Below, piece by piece: positions 7,801-9,431 of a stretch of 9,431 bases of DNA. This stretch comes from Candidatus Krumholzibacteriia bacterium. Lineage in GTDB: Bacteria > Krumholzibacteriota > Krumholzibacteriia > LZORAL124-64-63. The position numbers and the translations under genes were made by a program. Positions within the stretch are counted from its first letter, which is position 1. Each line of letters starts with the position of its first letter. The stretch spans positions 1 through 9,431 of the forward strand of contig JAOZJV010000097.1 of assembly GCA_029935695.1 (NCBI GenBank). The letters are read 5' to 3'. The notes beneath the pieces were generated by a model. That model ran no database searches, had not been told where the DNA came from, and worked only from the letters and a program-made list of their open reading frames with translations.

Positions 7801-8059
7801 GCAACCGGCACCCAACCCGTGCTTCTCCACAACCCAGGTCAGGTATTCGGTGCCTGCCGGCAGCAACGCAGAGGATGTTTCTTTGGCGGTGTATGATTTG
7901 GCCGGACGCAGAATTCGCAATTTGCTGGCCTCTGAAACGGGAGTCGTCCAATGGAATGGCCGCAATGATCGAGGCCAACCGGTTCCCAGTGGAGTGTATT
8001 TCATCCAAATTCGTCTGAACCAGAAACACATGAGCCAGAGGGTTTTGTTGATCAGGTAG
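4880..8059 (+). CDS. Secreted Asp-box beta-propeller protein with Ig-like repeats and FlgD/T9SS-type C-terminal domain
   Basis: Exported protein of 1059 residues; the ATG is fixed by GAGGAG five bases upstream and an N-terminal signal peptide (ILASLFVISILLFNTSVWS). A charged helical segment follows (about 45-85, rich in Glu, Gln and Leu). Four Asp-box/BNR motifs of the form S/T-x-D/N-x-G-x-x-W occur at 163-170 (SQDGGEHW), 270-277 (TVDYGESW), 333-340 (SDNWGSTW) and 390-397 (TVDGGETW), which marks a sialidase-like beta-propeller. I see no basis to claim sialidase activity. Residues about 500-780 form a second Gly- and aromatic-rich beta segment that I do not recognise. Two related Ig/cadherin-like repeats follow, starting near 784 (NGIPNQ...FDLDDY) and 874 (GDIPNQ...FDLDNY). 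The last 89 residues match the FlgD-like/type IX-type sorting tail (LGQPAPNP, VYDLAGRRIRNLL, WNGRNDRG, SGVYF, VLLIR). Likely a cell-surface or released adhesin or glycan-binding protein. It is divergent to the CHAT-sigma operon and ends before a strong hairpin. Confidence 0.88.
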   Translation: MKAILASLFVISILLFNTSVWSTPGEFSSEQIRRQQADSSEIIHAPKTSFSDAQYALLEELRQAKEAGDGDAIMQLETQLALLRGKPLEFIDGNDEDLRSEVIYAGDLPAAEAEKWLPHEFQLAGSVDNEYQPEIAADSNGVLYAAYVQDDPGYGPVTTISISQDGGEHWSWIYKLLYTSDDTPSMVIGEGTEDYLFISVQSAARDGVRIFRMELADHDEFTYTTVYTYYEDCVTNPCLATDSDEFNGYYVYLIFNGLAPDNWVILKTQTVDYGESWLESEIVAGYCGTPGSFYDGHQAHPDVACGSGLVYLAFDNYPYPCMTYERDIYMLISDNWGSTWGDAIQLTTSDDDEHGPAVAAVKYNNDDPTAVVAWSRYYNELDDDVWKIVTVDGGETWSINSCIACSTEEERSVNLDSSPNQGMLYAAFWNELNINYSQAEYLTPYSWIRTDSLSTLNTVSDNGVRPGLLVDPTKPVGQQVGIAWTDFRNESVAGLDIFYDAAGLPEQPDDYFLYGYFNPGVGAVCGIDGFVDHEGQIEGLPGAEYIIFTGGGPYSGEIYGFIYRVETAGDPQTHPDNPTNTGPIAPRTFTFVSTHYMGNYGSAHDNAFYVDETGIYYGGSDNGYEDDPGWTTFMGGAIWRWDFQWNLLECVVTPAAAGAQTLSRNDATGDWWYGTGNRRIYKWDGAAWQYIFTAPHLGGGHHDGLVVIENSLYISDMTSDAIQQYRLDDEGNMMDDPGTPFKTFFYTAAPSVEGMGFGPNQHIWITSGGTSLYEVGGGSLQVALNGIPNQCITPGEDFVTFDLDDYVVGDAPFSWSFSGNTDLAVTIGGGNVVTIGYPYSWTGQETIIFTVMDGLGHTASDAAAFTVSDHPVVGDIPNQTAPFVPFDLDNYLLEGDADLITWTASGMDCLDVDIDPVTHVVTVEFPEGCSGPESIIFRAFIEPCDGTMSDEDVAVFDMGLSEVAGQMKTAFALGQPAPNPCFSTTQVRYSVPAGSNAEDVSLAVYDLAGRRIRNLLASETGVVQWNGRNDRGQPVPSGVYFIQIRLNQKHMSQRVLLIR

Positions 8060-8070
8060 GTGGGGAGGAG

Positions 8071-8108
8071 GGTAGCCCTGGATGACTTAATTGTTGTCCA
8101 GGGCTGCC
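8071..8108 (+). terminator. Strong hairpin after the secreted-protein gene, without a U tract
   Basis: The arms 8071-8086 (GGTAGCCCTGGATGAC) and 8093-8108 (GTTGTCCAGGGCTGCC) pair over 16 positions, three of them G-U wobbles, around the six-base loop TTAATT. It begins 12 bases after the stop codon, the right place for a terminator or a transcript-end stabiliser. The sequence after it is GC-rich (GCAGCGGCGG), not a run of T, so simple intrinsic termination is doubtful. On the minus strand it also lacks a T run. Confidence 0.6.
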
Positions 8109-8193
8109 GCAGCGGCGGATTTCATTCAGCCAGTCCCCAAGAGTGCCGAATCCATAAGGAGTAAATTATCGTCCTTGAAAGGTTTAAAGACAG

Positions 8194-8730
8194 ATGAATC
8201 AAACAGGCTGTTATCATCGGTTACCCTGGATTGTCCTCATTATAATGGTGATGTGCGGCTCTGCAGTCATGGCCGAAGAACACCCCTATCCCAATCCCAC
8301 CAACAAGCTGATCACTCCCCGCAAAGATCAATCTGCAGAACTCCAATATGAAGACCAGCTGAAGTGCTACGACTGGACCTGTGAGCTTCTCGACTGGGAC
8401 CCCTATCAAGCCTACGACGCGTTGGTGGAGCAAGGCTACACAGTGGCTTTGGACCGCAATACAATAGAGCAGGGTTTGATTTGTCTGGCCACCCAGGGCG
8501 CGGTGGCCGGTTCGGTGGCCGGCGAAGTGGTGGGGCGTCCGGGAAATGGAGCTGCCATTGGGGCTGCTTTGGCTGTGACCGCCGGATTGATCCAATCGGG
8601 CTATCTGCTGATGCCGGATGATCCCCAGGCCCAGCGGGTGGTCACCAGGTTTGAACGGGAGCTGCACAAGTGGGAAACAAAGTTTGCGGGATGCATGAGC
8701 CGGGAAGGTTACCGGGTTCATTTTGATTGA
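8194..8730 (+). CDS. Exported glycine-zipper family protein
   Basis: Protein of 178 residues. A Sec signal sequence (LPWIVLIIMVMCGSAVMA) with probable cleavage after Ala27 precedes the mature part; there is no proper lipobox. The mature protein has the family pattern: a CYDW motif with Cys58 followed by DP (69-70), a glycine zipper with G102, G106, G110 and G114 at four-residue spacing and then G119 and G123, and a C-terminal GCMSREGYRV with Cys167. This resembles small envelope proteins annotated as glycine zipper family, which carry a C-x-W motif and an end of the type C-x-x-x-G-Y-x-V. Their function is not established. Cys58 and Cys167 could form a disulfide. The frame is closed just upstream by TAA at 8185-8187, so ATG 8194 is the first possible start. 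Its ribosome site is weak (AAAGG, 8178-8182); a better AAGGAG at 8156-8161 is too far away. The preceding hairpin and 134-base gap suggest separate transcription. Confidence 0.8.
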   Translation: MNQTGCYHRLPWIVLIIMVMCGSAVMAEEHPYPNPTNKLITPRKDQSAELQYEDQLKCYDWTCELLDWDPYQAYDALVEQGYTVALDRNTIEQGLICLATQGAVAGSVAGEVVGRPGNGAAIGAALAVTAGLIQSGYLLMPDDPQAQRVVTRFERELHKWETKFAGCMSREGYRVHFD

Positions 8731-8745
8731 GACTCAGGCCGAAGG

Positions 8746-8772
8746 TGTGATTTTCATGCAGGCGGAATCACA
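8746..8772. terminator. Inverted repeat between convergent genes, possible bidirectional terminator
   Basis: TGTGATT (8746-8752) and AATCACA (8766-8772) are perfect inverted copies with a 13-base loop, placed where the glycine-zipper gene and the hemolysin III gene converge. The right arm lies in the last codons of the hemolysin III gene. There is a short TTTT after the left arm but no proper T run on either side, so termination is only suggested by position. Confidence 0.25.
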
Positions 8773-9410
8773 TATTTCCACACACATACAAAATGAAAGG
8801 CAGTCCCCGCCATTACAAACAGATGCCAAATGGCATGATTGTACCTGAACCCGCGCCAGGCATAGAAAACCGCGCCGCCGGTGTAGGCTATCCCGCCGGC
8901 CACAATCAAGAGCAAGGCATTTTGAGGCAGCAGGGCAGACAGAGGTTTGGCGGGAATCAACATCATCCATCCCAACCCAATATAGAATGTCAGGGAAAGC
9001 CATTTCCAGGGTCGTTTGAGCACCACTTCGTAGATGATGCCCAAAATGGCAAATCCCCAAACCGCACCCAGCGAAGACCAGCCCCAGCCGCCACGCAGCA
9101 CCACCAGGGAAAAGGGGGTGAAAGATCCGGCAATCAAGAGGTAGATGGCGCCGTGGTCCATGAGCTCAAAGAAGCGTTTGGCTCGTTTGGGGGTCAGGGC
9201 GTGGTAGAGGGTGGAGGCGCTGTAGAGGATCACCATGGAGGACCCGAAAATGGAGACGGCCACAACAAGTCTGGCATCTCCTCGTTGGGCAGCCAGGACA
9301 ATCATAATCACCAGGGCGGCGATGCTGAGCAGGGCGCCTATGCCGTGGGTGATGGCGTGGGCAATTTCTTCACCCTTTGAAAATCCTTTTTCTGCGAATG
9401 ATCCGCGCAT
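8754..9410 (-). CDS. trhA: Hemolysin III / PAQR-family seven-helix membrane protein (TrhA-like)
   Basis: Complete integral membrane protein of 218 residues, the usual size for bacterial hemolysin III (YqfA/TrhA, PAQR superfamily). The name is historical; bacterial members are linked to membrane lipid and fluidity homeostasis rather than proven haemolysis. The N-terminal motif EEIAHAITHGIG (14-25) is followed by about seven hydrophobic helices. The conserved polar and metal-site residues are all present: S66-x3-H70 in SASTLYH, D85 in DHGAIY, and H192-x3-H196 in HAIWH. The ADIPOR-like FEL-x-DH and AGSFTPF signatures are also clear. The ATG at 9410 is supported by AAAGGA (9418-9423) seven bases upstream. 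It converges on the glycine-zipper gene with 23 bases between stops and is not obviously linked to the operon on the left. Family assignment is very secure; the gene symbol is by family resemblance only. Confidence 0.93.
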   Translation of the reverse strand: MRGSFAEKGFSKGEEIAHAITHGIGALLSIAALVIMIVLAAQRGDARLVVAVSIFGSSMVILYSASTLYHALTPKRAKRFFELMDHGAIYLLIAGSFTPFSLVVLRGGWGWSSLGAVWGFAILGIIYEVVLKRPWKWLSLTFYIGLGWMMLIPAKPLSALLPQNALLLIVAGGIAYTGGAVFYAWRGFRYNHAIWHLFVMAGTAFHFVCVWKYVIPPA

Positions 9411-9431
9411 TCCGTATTCCTTTGGGCTAGT

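Noticed and set aside
7325..8029. 234-residue minus-strand open frame
   Set aside because: It is antisense to the Ig-like and sorting-tail part of the secreted protein, where the plus frame has convincing motifs.
4880..8059. Calling the large secreted protein a sialidase
   Set aside because: Asp boxes show the propeller fold only; I could not identify the arginine triad and other catalytic residues of sialidases.
8746..8772. CRP-like operator suggested by TGTGA ... TCACA
   Set aside because: The half-sites are 17 bases apart rather than six, and they lie between convergent gene ends where no promoter is expected.
8793..9380. 195-residue plus-strand open frame at the right end
   Set aside because: It is antisense to the hemolysin III gene, which has all family motifs and a good ribosome site.

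Overview
The window reads as a piece of chromosome from a free-living, didermic bacterium. The best clue is the large secreted protein at 4880-8059. It ends in a FlgD-like/type IX-type C-terminal domain (LGQPAPNP ... GRNDRGQPVPSGVYF ... VLLIR), a tail typical of the FCB superphylum and allied uncultured phyla (Krumholzibacteriota, Eisenbacteria, Latescibacterota and similar). An ECF sigma factor, a zf-HC2 anti-sigma factor and a very large TPR-CHAT protein fit that setting. The lineage is an inference from protein style. No rRNA, tRNA, CRISPR array, insertion sequence or phage gene was seen.

Layout. Positions 1-4689 hold a minus-strand operon, transcribed right to left: a 1194-residue TPR-CHAT protein (caspase-like peptidase fold) with membrane segments at both ends, an ECF sigma factor, and a single-span zinc-finger anti-sigma factor cut by the left edge. 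The three genes are packed with a few bases of gap or overlap. An AT-rich divergent region (4690-4879) with an imperfect inverted repeat separates this operon from the plus-strand gene at 4880-8059. That gene encodes an exported protein with four Asp-box (BNR, sialidase-like) motifs, a further beta-rich segment, two Ig/cadherin-like repeats and the sorting-type tail. A 16-bp hairpin follows its stop codon. Next is a small exported glycine-zipper protein (8194-8730), and then, convergent to it, a complete hemolysin III/PAQR-family membrane protein (8754-9410).

How the parts may work together. The sigma/anti-sigma pair is a classic membrane signalling module. The unusual part is that the first gene of the same operon is a predicted envelope-facing CHAT peptidase with both catalytic residues (His and Cys). 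The anti-sigma factor has its zinc finger in the cytoplasm and its C-terminal tail outside, so the peptidase domain and that tail should share a compartment. A testable model is that the TPR array senses an envelope partner and the CHAT domain cuts the anti-sigma factor or another envelope protein, freeing the sigma factor. The divergent secreted protein would be a natural candidate regulon member. The model is inference; the gene order, overlaps, domains and catalytic residues are read from the sequence. The glycine-zipper and hemolysin III genes look like ordinary neighbours.
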